From: Hymenobacter elongatus
GTDB taxonomy: Bacteria; Bacteroidota; Bacteroidia; Cytophagales; Hymenobacteraceae
Length of the DNA: 64,000 bases
Assembly (NCBI RefSeq): GCF_004745955.1
Contig: NZ_SRLD01000003.1
Location: forward strand, 62,001 to 126,000
Reading direction: 5' to 3'
Each line of letters starts with the position of its first letter. Position 1 is the first letter of the stretch. The position numbers and the translations under genes were made by a program. This document shows, in pieces, positions 7,928-16,436 of this stretch. The notes beneath the pieces were generated by a model. It was not told the DNA's origin and ran no database searches. It saw only the letters and a program-made list of their open reading frames with translations.

Positions 7928-8748
7928 GGCACGCCTTACCCCTGCTGGCGCTGCGGCACTGGCTCCGCTTTTTCCTGCTGACCGTTGGCTTGTTCTTCGG
8001 CCTTCGGGCCTTCAGCCTAGCCCAACAGATTCCGCCCCGGCCCAGCCCGGCCCGGCTCGTAAACGACCTGGCGGGCATGCTGCGCCCGGAGGAAGTGCAG
8101 GCGCTGGAGCAGAAGCTGGTGGCCTACAACGATTCCACGTCGTCCCAGATTTCGGTGGTAACCGTGGCCACACTAGGCGACGATGAAATAGCTGACTATG
8201 CCCAAAAGCTCTACGAAGCCTGGGGCATTGGCCAGAAAGGCAAAAATAATGGCGTGCTGGTGCTGGTGGCCGAAAAGGAACATCTGGCCCGCATCCAGAC
8301 CGGCTACGGCCTCGAAGGAGCTATTCCCGACGCGCTGGCCAAGCGCATTATTTCCAATACCATCGTGCCGGCTTTCCGGGAGCAGCGCTACTATGAAGGC
8401 CTCGACCGGGCTACCAGTCAACTTATTGCGTTGGCCAAAGGCGAGTATCAAGCCGACCAGGAGCCGGCCTCCCGGCGGCGCAACGACTCCAGCGGCTCGG
8501 GCTGGACGTTCTGGCTCGTCATCGGGGCCATTGTGCTCTTCATCCTGCTACGCAGCCGCGGTGGCGGCGGTGGCCGGGGCGGCGGGTTCCGCGGCGCCAT
8601 GATTCCCCCGCTCATTTTCGGTGACTTCAGCGGCGGCCGCGGCGTATTTGGTGGCGGTGGCGGCTTTGGCGGCGGCGGCGGCGGGGGTGGTTTCGGCGGC
8701 TTCGGCGGCGGCAGCTCCGGCGGCGGCGGCGCTAGTGGCGAGTGGTAA
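7924..8748 (+). CDS. TPM domain membrane protein with Gly-rich tail
   Basis: 274 residues. A signal or anchor helix spans about 15-33 (LRFFLLTVGLFFGLRAFSLAQ). The TPM domain covers about 45-180 (VNDLAGMLRPEEVQALEQK, then NNGVLVLVAEKEHLARIQTGYGLEG). A transmembrane helix follows at about 195-211 (WTFWLVIGAIVLFILL). The last 55 residues are nearly all Gly, Phe and Ser (GGGGGRGGGFRG, GGGSSGGGGASGEW), which is common in YgcG-type TPM proteins. It overlaps the preceding TPM gene by four bases. The function is probably in envelope quality control, but this is not proven for the family. Confidence 0.9.
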   Translation: MRHALPLLALRHWLRFFLLTVGLFFGLRAFSLAQQIPPRPSPARLVNDLAGMLRPEEVQALEQKLVAYNDSTSSQISVVTVATLGDDEIADYAQKLYEAWGIGQKGKNNGVLVLVAEKEHLARIQTGYGLEGAIPDALAKRIISNTIVPAFREQRYYEGLDRATSQLIALAKGEYQADQEPASRRRNDSSGSGWTFWLVIGAIVLFILLRSRGGGGGRGGGFRGAMIPPLIFGDFSGGRGVFGGGGGFGGGGGGGGFGGFGGGSSGGGGASGEW

Positions 8749-8764
8749 AGCAGCTTTGTACCGA

Positions 8765-8815
8765 CAGTAAAATAAAAGGCCTGAACCGATGTGGTTCAGG
8801 CCTTTTATTTTACTG
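8765..8815. terminator. Terminator after the LemA-TPM operon
   Basis: A 23-bp perfect inverted repeat has arms at 8765-8787 and 8793-8815 (core AAAAGGCCTGAACC) and a 5-nt loop, with A/T-rich flanks suited to termination in either direction. It follows the TPM stop at 8748 by 16 bp. Its right arm touches the MITE that begins at 8813. Confidence 0.88.
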
Positions 8816-8909
8816 TTTAGAAAGTCGCCAACCATAACCAGCACGTTATGCTTCGACTTCGCGGCCGCCAGATAAAGCATGATGTTCTTTTGACTTTCTA
8901 AACAGCTTC
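8813..8909. repeat. MITE-like element, copy 1 (TIR type A)
   Basis: Terminal inverted repeats CTGTTTAGAAAGTC (from 8813) and GACTTTCTAAACAGCTTC (to 8909) enclose about 65 bp of degenerate sequence with ATGCTTCGACTTC, a relic of the hairpin core seen in the other copies (34225, 34323, 57359). It contains no ORF. It lies between the operon terminator and the end of the decayed delta-60 gene. Confidence 0.7.
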
Positions 8910-8930
8910 ATTATTTCAACCGGCTTAAAG

Positions 8931-10030
8931 CTACTCTATCACCACACGGCGCGTCACCGGGCCTTCGCTGTAGACAACGCGCAGCAGATAATATCCCGGC
9001 CTTCAGCTGCTGTATGGGCAGCGTCAGATCAGCTGTGGTTACGGGCTGGGTCAGCACCGTGCGGCCCAGGTTATCGAGCAGTTGCACCGACTGCGGCCGG
9101 GCAGCGGCGTCGAGTGAGAGGTGTAGCTCGGAGTGGGCGGGCACGGGCCAGGCTTGGGTGCGGGCGGCCAGCTGGGCATTGGACTACGTGCAGCACGTTG
9201 GGAGCCAGCAGCCGCGCCAAGCCGGTGACGGGCTGGCCATTTACGCTGCTGAAATAGCCTGCCACCAGAATTTTACCATCGGACTGCAGTTTTATATTTT
9301 GGACACTGGCATTAAAAAAGTTATTCCCGAATGTAGCGTTAAAAGAAGCATCTGATTGTCCATTAGTCTGCTTGCGAATTATACCCTTAGTAAAAATTGC
9401 GGGTAGTATTTGAGTGTCGGGCTGTAATACAATGCTATTAATTAGAGGCGAGCCAAATACTGACAATGCGCGCAAAACAGCAGTGAAGGTTTTATCGAGT
9501 GCTCCATCCGGCAATACTCTAATGAGACCAAGCGCTTCATTTTCCGGCACATTGTAACCCAGATAGCCACCGGTCACTATTTTCCCGTCGGGCTGTACTA
9601 AAATCTGATCCGCCCTGGAATCTTGGGCACTTTGGATAGGTGAAGAAAAGCTTGGATCAAGCTGGCCATCTGGCTGTAGGCGTACCAACGCATGCAGAGT
9701 TGTCGTATTAAAATAGTCCCAACAGCCGCCCACCAAGATTTTACCAGTGGCTAGTAGTTGTAAAGCCGAGATTGTCCCATACACGGAACTGGCGGCAAAT
9801 GAATTATCCAACTGACCGTTTGCCATAAGCCGTGTGACCTCATAGCCTGTACTGATCACAATACGCCCATCTGGATGCACTACAAAACGTGACGAATAAA
9901 CGTTGTTTAAGAGCGGAGACCACTGAAATGAATTATCAACAGCGCCACCGGTCAGCCAACGAACGATCTTCTTGTTGTCAGTGGCTCCAGCACTGGGTCT
10001 GGCACCACTGAATAGACTTGTTGCGACGAT
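8931..10030 (-). pseudogene. Decayed T9SS-exported delta-60-repeat protein
   Basis: Reading leftward from about 10030, the sequence encodes delta-60-type repeats (for example LVRLQPDGQLDPSF and VVHPDGRIVIS). It then shifts frame near 9180 into a T9SS sorting domain (VPAHSELHLSLDAAARP, VQLLDNLGRTVLTQ). A second shift near 9003 leads into the natural C-terminus (YYLLRVVYSEGPVTRRVVIE, stop at 8931-8933). The 5' part, including the signal peptide, is missing: the frame ends at a stop about where the IS begins. The C-terminus is close to that of the intact delta-60 protein at 16437, so this was a paralogue. It is a clear pseudogene, with two frameshifts plus a 5' truncation. Confidence 0.85.
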
Positions 10031-10843
10031 TCATCAATGAGTTAAGCAAAAATTCCATAGCCCGGCGCACACTTCTAAAGCCACATCGAATTGGTCGAGA
10101 TTGCGCATTCGCAGGCGGTCAGCCAAAATATGGTACCGTTTCAAGCCGCCCAAGCTATGCTCGACCATGACCCGCTTACGCGCTTGTTGCGTATTGCGGA
10201 ATTTATAGTTTTTCGTCAACGGTCTGTTCTTTGATTTTTTAGTGGGCAGAAATAATTTGCCGCACCGATACGTTTTGCCGCACCCCTGAAAACCTGAATC
10301 AACCCGCATTTTTAACCCCTCAAACCACGCTTTATCAGATGATAACAGCTTTTTTAGTAAGGTAAAGTCATGCATACTACCGGGAACTACCCGGCTCACA
10401 TACACCAACTTTCGCTGGGCATTGGCGGCCACGAGTGCTTTCAGGGTGTGCCGTTTTTTTACCGCTGTACCGCGCTTTTTGTGCTTGCTTCTCTTGCGGC
10501 CGTTGCGTGGCAAATTCGGTAGCGTCGAGTAAAACGGCCCGACGTTTGGAAAAATAACGCCGCCATGCCGCAGACCAGCCCCAATACGTCGTAGGTCAAG
10601 CCCGATTGACAGCTGAAAAGGGTAAAGAAGAGCAAGTCGGCTTCGCTTTTTACACTCGTTCCTACCGGATTAATAATCATTTTATCAGGTAGCTGCATAC
10701 CATAAAAAGTTTCGTAAGCCTGCGTAAATACGCTTAGTAATTGCTCAAATTGATGGGCATCACACCCCACCGCTAAGCGCCACTGCCGAGGAGGTTTTAG
10801 GTCGTAAATCGAAATCTTCATCCACAAAATTCGTGTCAACTAC
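10013..10843 (-). mobile_element. IS5-type insertion sequence, about 0.83 kb, frameshifted
   Basis: The element carries one transposase in broken frames. Both flanks cut off other genes: the delta-60 pseudogene on the left and the exonuclease remnant on the right. Candidate imperfect terminal repeats, aligned inward, share ATTG, CGA and TT positions (AGACTTGTTGCGA at 10013-10025 against GTAGTTGACACGA at 10843-10831). The exact ends and any target-site duplication are not resolved. The element type is judged from the transposase. Confidence 0.65.
10034..10821 (-). pseudogene. IS5/HARBI-type transposase split by two frameshifts
   Basis: Three frames together give one DDE transposase. The N-terminal part starts at 10821 (MKISIYDLKPPRQWR) and runs to about LGLVCGMAA. 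A +1 step near 10550 continues as YFSKRRAVLLDATEFATQRP, with the first catalytic Asp. A second +1 step at a run of seven A (near 10450) continues as RHTLKALVAANAQRK, then MRVDSGFQGCGKT (second Asp) and VMVEHSLGGLKRYH (Glu). The protein ends at 10034. IS5 elements can use a programmed frameshift, and the A7 run could slip, but the need for two shifts points to an inactive copy or sequence error. Confidence 0.8.
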
Positions 10844-11247
10844 CCGCAGCAGCGCCACCACATCCAAGGCATCGGCCAGGGCCTGGTGGGCCACGGTGGC
10901 GTCGGCGAAGTGGGCGCGGGCCTTGCAGATGCTCATGGTGGGCAGACGGGTGTCTTTGCGCCAGTTCAGGTGAAACGCCGCCGGGTCGAGTAGGGCCGGC
11001 TCGTGGCGCACCAGCGTGCCCCAGCCGGGCAGCTGCCGCAGAAACGGCACGTCGAACGACCCAATGTTTTTGCCGGCCAGCGTCACCGCTACGCAGTCGT
11101 GCTTGTCTGCTTTGAAGCCGTGCAGCAGCAGAAACTCGCGTAGCTGCGGCACCAGCTCAGCCGGTATGCACAGTTCGGGGTTAGCGTCTTTGCGGGCCAA
11201 CTCTTCCAGCAGGCGGGCATTCAGGGCCAGCGCGCCGGCGAAACGCA
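10844..11247 (-). pseudogene. Remnant of a DnaQ-like 3'-5' exonuclease
   Basis: The minus-strand frame reads LAGKNIGSFDVPFLRQLPGWG and later DATVAHQALADALDVVALLR. These correspond to the ExoII and ExoIII regions (HxALxDA) of the RNase T / oligoribonuclease / DnaQ exonuclease fold. The N-terminal DxE strand is missing: upstream sequence (about 11247) joins a foreign transposase fragment. The 3' end is cut by the IS at about 10843. It is a fragment without a complete active site and cannot be functional. The family is fairly sure; the original gene is not. Confidence 0.65.
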
Positions 11248-11406
11248 TCCCATTTCGACCCCTACGCCTATGCCACCCGGCATCACATCGAGCAGACAGT
11301 GAATAAATTAAAACAGCACCGACGCCTCGCCACCCGCTACCACAAACTCGACGCCTCCTTTGACGCCTTCCTCTGCGCACGCAGCGCCACGCTATACCTT
11401 AACTGA
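11248..11406 (+). pseudogene. 3' fragment of a second IS5-family transposase
   Basis: The plus-strand frame from about 11248 encodes HFDPYAYATRHHIEQTVNKL, then KQHRRLATRYHKLDASFDAF and the stop at 11404-11406. This matches the C-terminal end of IS5-type transposases, which carry the catalytic Glu (here in HHIEQTVNKLKQHRR) followed by RxATRYxKL. The rest of the gene is absent, because the sequence abuts the exonuclease remnant. It is opposite in strand to the neighbouring IS and unrelated to it at the protein level. Confidence 0.75.
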
Positions 11407-12114
11407 GCCCCCCCCTAGGGCCCAGCTCGTTGTCGGGGAAGGAGGGATTGGCAGGCACGCAGCAAAGCGTGCGCCGCTGAAATACAAGCTACGCAAAACA
11501 GAAGCGTCTCTGGGCACCTGGCAGCGCTGCTGGTTAACACCTCATGACTGGCTCACGCGGTCAGGGGCGTGAGAAGACGGCAATGACTTTCTTAAACCTC
11601 CAGCTCCCGCGTATTTCGGCCGTTGGTGGCGCGCAGCGGAGACCAAAACCACGCCCAGCCATCGCCCCCCATCGACGCTGGCAAGGTTCGCGAAACCAAA
11701 GCGGCCCTGCCTGGGAGCGGTTCCGCCTGTCGTGGGCAAACGGGCAATGTTCGGTGTGGCGGTGCCTACCAAAACCGGTTCGGGGGCTTTGACCGATAGG
11801 GCTTAGCGTGAGCCCCGATGTTCCGCGCTACCTGCCCAATTATTAAGCTGCGGGCATCGGGCCGAGCAACAAATACCCGGACGTGCTACGTCGCCCGGGG
11901 CGTTCCTTGCCGATTACGCTGGTGCCGCTTGCCTAGTTCTGTGCGGTTGGTTTGGGCACGCTTCGTCGGGGAACCGGCCTATAGCGCCACGACCTTGTTT
12001 CGTGACATTTTTTGTATATTTAATTATACTAATTAGCCGCTTGGCCATGGGCATTGCCCGTGATGCAACCGACCAGCACTTTCCTTCCCGCCTTCCTTCC
12101 TAACCCCCTTGGCC
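11407..12114. other. Non-coding stretch with no recognised gene
   Basis: About 700 bp of GC-rich sequence. The short reading frames show no family similarity that I can recognise and no coherent codon use. It probably consists of remnants of the mobile-element patchwork to its left. The last 120 bp contain an A/T-rich patch (12007-12035, TTTTTTGTATATTTAATTAT) that could hold the promoter of the propeller gene at 12115. Confidence 0.6.
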
Positions 12115-13857
12115 ATGACCCGACTTTACGCCTTCCTGTGCCTGCTGCTGGCCTGGCTGCCCGCTGCCGTGTGGGCCCAAACCATCAGTTCCTTCGCCCC
12201 CGCCTCGGGCAACGTGGGCACGTTGCTCACGCTCCGCGGCACCGGCCTAGACCGGGTCACGGCCGTGGCCGTGGGCGGCACGGCCGGCGTGATTCTGGAC
12301 AAGACCCCCACCGCCTTGCGCCTGCTGGTCATGCCCGGCGCCACCAGCGGGCCCCTGACCACCACCGGCGGCGCCCCGGCCGCCTCGGCCACGGCCTTCA
12401 CCGTCACCCGCACGCCCCTGGGCACCGCCCAGCAGGGGCCCAAGCTCGTCGGAACCGGCGCCGTGGGAGGTGCAAAGCAAGGCCATTCCGTGGCCTTGTC
12501 CGCGGACGGCAACACCCTGGCCGTGGGGGGGTACGAAGACAACACCTTTAGCGGAGCCGTGTGGGTGTTTGTCCGCAGCGGCACGGGCTGGAGCCAGCAG
12601 GGGCCCAAGCTCGTCGGCACCGGCGCCGTGGGCAATGCTAGCCAAGGCCATTCCGTGGCCTTATCCGCGGACGGCAACACCCTGGCCGTGGGGGGGTACG
12701 GGGACAGCCCTACCGGGGCCGTGTGGGTGTTCGCCCGCAGCGGCGCGGCCTGGAGCCAGCAGGGCCCCAAGCTCGTCGGCACCGGCGCCGTGGGCAATGC
12801 TAGCCAAGGCTGGTCCGTCGTCTTGTCCGCCGACGGCACCACCTTGGCCGTGGGCGGGTACAGCGACAATATCTCTACCCTCCCTAACGCCGTTCCGGGG
12901 GCCACGTGGGTGTTCGCCCGCAGCGGCACAACCTGGAGCCAGCAGGGCAACAAGCTCGTCGGAACCGGCGCCGTGGGAGGTACAAGGCAAGGCGAATCCG
13001 TGTCCTTGTCGGCCGACGGCACTACTTTGGCCGTGGGCGGACCAGGCGACAACAACCGTGGCGGGGCCGTGTGGGTGTTCGCCCGCAGCGGCGCGGCCTG
13101 GAGCCAGCAGGGGCCCAAGCTCGTCGGCACCGGCGCCGTGGGAGGCAATGTAAACCAAGGCCGTTCCGTCGCCTTGTCGGCCGACGGCACTACCCTGGCC
13201 GTGGGCGGGCCCAATGACAACAGCTTTGGCGGGGCCATGTGGGTGTTCGCCCGCAGCGCCGCGGCCTGGAGCCAGCAGGGGCCCAAGCTCGTCGGCACCG
13301 GCGCCGTGGGATCCAGTGCAAGGCAAGGCGAATCCGTGGCCTTATCCGCGGACGGCAGCACCCTGGCCTCGGGCGGGAACGATAGCAACACCTTTTACGC
13401 AAATACGTGGGTGTTCGCCCGCAGCGGCGCGGCCTGGAGCCAGCAGGGGCCCAAGCTTTTCGGCGCCGTGCCGATTTCGTTACCAGTCTCTGCAAGCAAG
13501 AACGTTTCCGTGGCCTTGTCGGCGGACGGCACCACCCTGGCCGTGGGCGGACCAGGTGACAACATCAGCGGTATTGGGGCCACGTGGGTATTTTCGGCGG
13601 CCAGCAGCCCGCTGGCCGCGCGCGCCGGGGCCGGGCCGCAGGCCCGCGCCCGCTTTTTTCCCAACCCCGTGGCCGGGCAGCTCACCGTCGCCGGCGGGCC
13701 CAGCACCGGCTCGCTGCGCCTGCTCGACGGCCTGGGCCGCACGGTGCTCACCAGCGCGTACCGCGACGGCCAGCCGCTGGACCTCCCCGCTCTGCCGGCG
13801 GGCCTCTACTGGCTGCAACTAGACCAGCAGGCCCCCCGGCCCCTGCTCAAGCGCTAA
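12115..13857 (+). CDS. T9SS-exported IPT plus seven-repeat beta-propeller protein, paralogue 1
   Basis: 580 residues from the ATG at 12115; an in-frame TTG at 12109 is less likely because the tandem paralogue starts with the same MTR. The signal peptide is LYAFLCLLLAWLPAAVWAQ. An IPT/TIG-like domain spans about 20-105 (SFAPASGNVGTLLTLRGTGL). Seven repeats of about 55 residues follow, each shaped QQGPKLVGTGAVG..QGxSVALSADGxTLAVGG..GAxWVFxRSGxxWS, which fits a seven-bladed propeller. The last repeat is divergent. The C-terminal 75 residues are a T9SS sorting domain (FFPNPVAGQLTVAGG, RLLDGLGRTVL, LPAGLYWLQLD). The repeats are also strongly similar at DNA level. It is presumably a cell-surface or secreted protein whose binding partner is unknown. 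Confidence 0.88.
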   Translation: MTRLYAFLCLLLAWLPAAVWAQTISSFAPASGNVGTLLTLRGTGLDRVTAVAVGGTAGVILDKTPTALRLLVMPGATSGPLTTTGGAPAASATAFTVTRTPLGTAQQGPKLVGTGAVGGAKQGHSVALSADGNTLAVGGYEDNTFSGAVWVFVRSGTGWSQQGPKLVGTGAVGNASQGHSVALSADGNTLAVGGYGDSPTGAVWVFARSGAAWSQQGPKLVGTGAVGNASQGWSVVLSADGTTLAVGGYSDNISTLPNAVPGATWVFARSGTTWSQQGNKLVGTGAVGGTRQGESVSLSADGTTLAVGGPGDNNRGGAVWVFARSGAAWSQQGPKLVGTGAVGGNVNQGRSVALSADGTTLAVGGPNDNSFGGAMWVFARSAAAWSQQGPKLVGTGAVGSSARQGESVALSADGSTLASGGNDSNTFYANTWVFARSGAAWSQQGPKLFGAVPISLPVSASKNVSVALSADGTTLAVGGPGDNISGIGATWVFSAASSPLAARAGAGPQARARFFPNPVAGQLTVAGGPSTGSLRLLDGLGRTVLTSAYRDGQPLDLPALPAGLYWLQLDQQAPRPLLKR

Positions 13858-13922
13858 ACCGCGGCTGCGCCGCGCGCCGGCCCTGCTTACTCCTTTTGTC
13901 ACCCCCTAACCCCTACTTCGCC

Positions 13923-15662
13923 ATGACCCGTTTCTACGCTGTGCTGTGCCTGCTGCTGGCCTGGCTGCCCGCTGCGGCCCAAACCATCAGTTCCTTCGCC
14001 CCTGCCTCGGGCAACGTTGGCACGCTGCTCACGCTCCGCGGCACCAACCTGAACCTGGTCACGGCCGTGGCCGTGGGCGGCACGGCCGGCGTGATTCTGG
14101 ACAAGACCCCCACCGCCCTGCGCCTGCTGGTCATGCCTAGCGCCACCAGCGGGCCCCTCACCACCACGGGCGGGACCCCGGCCACGTCGGCCACTGCCTT
14201 CACTCTCACCCGCACGACCCTGGGCACCGCCCAGCAGGGCCCCAAGCTTGTCGGAACCGGCGCCGTTGGCTCTTCTTGGCAGGGCAGTTCCGTCGCCTTA
14301 TCCGCCGACGGCACCACCCTGGCCGTGGGCGGGCACCTTGACAACAACAGTATCGGGGCCACGTGGGTGTTCACCCGCAGCGGCACGAGCTGGAGCCAAC
14401 AGGGCCCCAAACTCGTCGGAACCGGCGCCGTTGGGCCTACTGTATACCAAGGCCGTTCCGTCGCCTTATCCGCCGACGGCAACACCCTAGCCGTGGGTGG
14501 GGCGTTTGACAACTACTCTAGCGGGGCCACGTGGGTGTTCACCCGCAGCGGCACCGCCTGGAGCCAGCAGGGCAACAAGCTCGTCGGAACCGGAGGCATT
14601 GGACCTTCTTTGTTTCAAGGCTATTCCATCGCCTTATCGGCCGACGCCACTACCTTGGCCGTGGGCGGATACGGTGACAGCAACGGTATGGGAGCCACGT
14701 GGGTGTTCACCCGCAGCGGCACGAGCTGGAGCCAGCAGGGCAACAAGCTCGTCGGAACCGGAGGCATTGCCCGCCCATGGCAAGGCCGTTCCGTCGCCTT
14801 ATCCGCCGACGGTACCACCCTAGCCATGGGCGGGCAATACGATAATAACGATGTCGGGGCCACGTGGGTGTTCACCCGCAGCGGCACCGCTTGGAGCCAG
14901 CAGGGCAACAAGCTCGTCGGAACCGGCGCGGTTGCAACCCCTAGTTACGGTGTAAGCCAAGGCTATTCCGTCGCTTTATCGGCCAATGGAACCACCCTAG
15001 CCGCGGGCGGGTACTATGACACCAACTTTAGAGGGGCCACGTGGGTGTTCACCCGCAGCGGCACCGCCTGGAGCCAGCAGGGCAACAAGCTCGTCGGAAC
15101 CGGAGCCATTGCAAGCCCTAGTTTTGGTGTACGCCAGGGCGCTTCCGTCGCCTTGTCGGCCGACGGCACCACCCTGGCCACGGGCGGGCCTGAGGATAAC
15201 ACCAACTTTAGCGGGGCCACGTGGGTGTTCACCCGCAACGGCACCGCCTGGAGCCAGCAGGGCAACAAGCTCGTCGGAACAGGGGCCGCCGCTAGTAATG
15301 TAAACCAAGGCGTTTCCGTGGCCTTATCGGCCGATGGCACCGTCCTGGCCGTGGGCGGCCCCCATGACAATGGCAGTAACGGGGCCACGTGGGTATTTTC
15401 GGCGGCCAGCAGCCCGCTGGCCCTGCGCAACGTGGCCGCGCCGCGCGCCAGCGCCGACTTCTTTCCCAACCCCGTGGCCGGGCAGCTCACCGTCACCGGC
15501 GGGGCCAGCGCCGGCACGCTGCGCCTCTTCGACGGCCTGGGCCGCACGGTGCTCACCGGCACCTACCGCGACGGCCAGCCGCTGAACCTGCCCGCCCTGG
15601 CCCCGGGCGGCTACTGGCTGCAACTAGACCAGCAGCCCCCCCGGCCCCTGCTCAAGCGCTAG
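13923..15662 (+). CDS. T9SS-exported IPT plus seven-repeat beta-propeller protein, paralogue 2
   Basis: 579 residues from the ATG at 13923 (MTRFYAVLCLLLAW), 65 bp after paralogue 1. The layout is the same: signal peptide ending AAAQ, IPT domain, seven repeats (SQQGNKLVGTG..., SVALSADGTTLAVGG, GATWVFTRSGTAWS), then a T9SS sorting domain (DFFPNPVAGQLTVTGG to the C-terminal LLKR). Here the first propeller strands read QQGNKL more often than QQGPKL, and inter-repeat loops vary in length (GPTVYQG, ATPSYGVSQG). Loops carry most of the variation between the two proteins, as expected for a scaffold that diversifies its surface. The tandem arrangement shows a recent local duplication. Confidence 0.88.
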   Translation: MTRFYAVLCLLLAWLPAAAQTISSFAPASGNVGTLLTLRGTNLNLVTAVAVGGTAGVILDKTPTALRLLVMPSATSGPLTTTGGTPATSATAFTLTRTTLGTAQQGPKLVGTGAVGSSWQGSSVALSADGTTLAVGGHLDNNSIGATWVFTRSGTSWSQQGPKLVGTGAVGPTVYQGRSVALSADGNTLAVGGAFDNYSSGATWVFTRSGTAWSQQGNKLVGTGGIGPSLFQGYSIALSADATTLAVGGYGDSNGMGATWVFTRSGTSWSQQGNKLVGTGGIARPWQGRSVALSADGTTLAMGGQYDNNDVGATWVFTRSGTAWSQQGNKLVGTGAVATPSYGVSQGYSVALSANGTTLAAGGYYDTNFRGATWVFTRSGTAWSQQGNKLVGTGAIASPSFGVRQGASVALSADGTTLATGGPEDNTNFSGATWVFTRNGTAWSQQGNKLVGTGAAASNVNQGVSVALSADGTVLAVGGPHDNGSNGATWVFSAASSPLALRNVAAPRASADFFPNPVAGQLTVTGGASAGTLRLFDGLGRTVLTGTYRDGQPLNLPALAPGGYWLQLDQQPPRPLLKR

Positions 15663-15800
15663 GCCAGGGCCGCACCGCACACTCGATGAGGCACTTTTTG
15701 TATGCCCCGGCTATACTGGCGCGGCCGGCTAATGGTCGCTGCGCACGCCGGCGCGGATGGGAACTGCCAGGCGGTTTTCAGCGGGCGGCACCGGGCACGA

Positions 15801-16367
15801 CTACTGGCCACTGGTGTTGTAGGCGCAATACGGATTGTAGGCGCGGTTGAAGTCGAGCGGCACGACGCTGGTTTTGGGAATCCGGAAGTCGAGGTAGCGG
15901 CCGCCACCGTAGGTTTCGTGGCCGTTGGTGGGGTCAGTGAAGGGCACGAACAGGTAGTCCTCGTAGCCGGGCTGGCGCATCAGGTCCAGGCCCTGATACG
16001 CACTCAGCTTCAGCTTCTGGCCATTCATTACGCAGTGCAGCTCGCCATACTTGCGGTACTCGGGCTCCCGCAGGCCGGTGGTTTTCATCCGGAACGGGGC
16101 CGAGGTGGAGTCGCGCACGAAGGTGGCTTCCACGTAGCAGCGGTAGTCGGCGGGAAAGAAGGGCAAGCCCTGGAAAGCCGCACGAGCCTCAACGGGCAGC
16201 GGTGTTTTGGTCGGGTCACGGTATTCGGTGTTCAGCTCCTGCTGCAAGGCCCCTACGGTCTGGGCGTGCGCCGCAGGTGGCAGCCGACTGTCGGTTTGGC
16301 CGTAGCTGTGGGCGGCTAGCATAGGTAGCAGCAGGAAAATACCAAGAACAGGATATATGCGCTGCAT
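15801..16367 (-). CDS. DUF1684 lipid/secreted protein interrupted by an in-frame TAG
   Basis: 188 residues from the ATG at 16367 (MQRIYPVLGIFLLLP, signal peptide ending SYGQ) to a TAG at 15801-15803. The DUF1684 core is clear: FFPADYRCYVEATFVRD, MKTTGLREPEYRKYGEL, PGYEDYLFVPFTDPTNG, ETYGGGRYLDFRIP and FNRAYNPYCAYN. The family normally continues with a conserved SCPIPPxENRLxVPIRAG end. Here that end is present in the same frame after the TAG (SCPVPPAENRLAVPIRAGV) up to a TAG at 15729-15731. A Tyr codon TAC changed to TAG would explain this. The biochemical role of DUF1684 is unknown. The product is either truncated by 24 residues or the stop is a sequence error. Confidence 0.8.
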   Translation of the reverse strand: MQRIYPVLGIFLLLPMLAAHSYGQTDSRLPPAAHAQTVGALQQELNTEYRDPTKTPLPVEARAAFQGLPFFPADYRCYVEATFVRDSTSAPFRMKTTGLREPEYRKYGELHCVMNGQKLKLSAYQGLDLMRQPGYEDYLFVPFTDPTNGHETYGGGRYLDFRIPKTSVVPLDFNRAYNPYCAYNTSGQ

Positions 16368-16436
16368 ATATGTGGTGTTAAAAAGACCGCCGCACCAATA
16401 CAGCGCGGCGGGAAACCTATTCGGCTTTCGGCGCAC

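Noticed and set aside
10013..10843. Target-site duplication of the IS
   Set aside because: Both flanks have been rearranged, and no convincing direct repeat could be found at the ends.
12126..13391. Long minus-strand frame full of Pro, Ser and Thr over the first propeller gene
   Set aside because: Antisense of the repetitive propeller. The regular pattern only mirrors the repeats on the plus strand.
12400..15400. Regular repeats at about 160-bp spacing, considered as CRISPR or satellite DNA
   Set aside because: The repeats are translated in frame, encode propeller blades and have no unique spacers.
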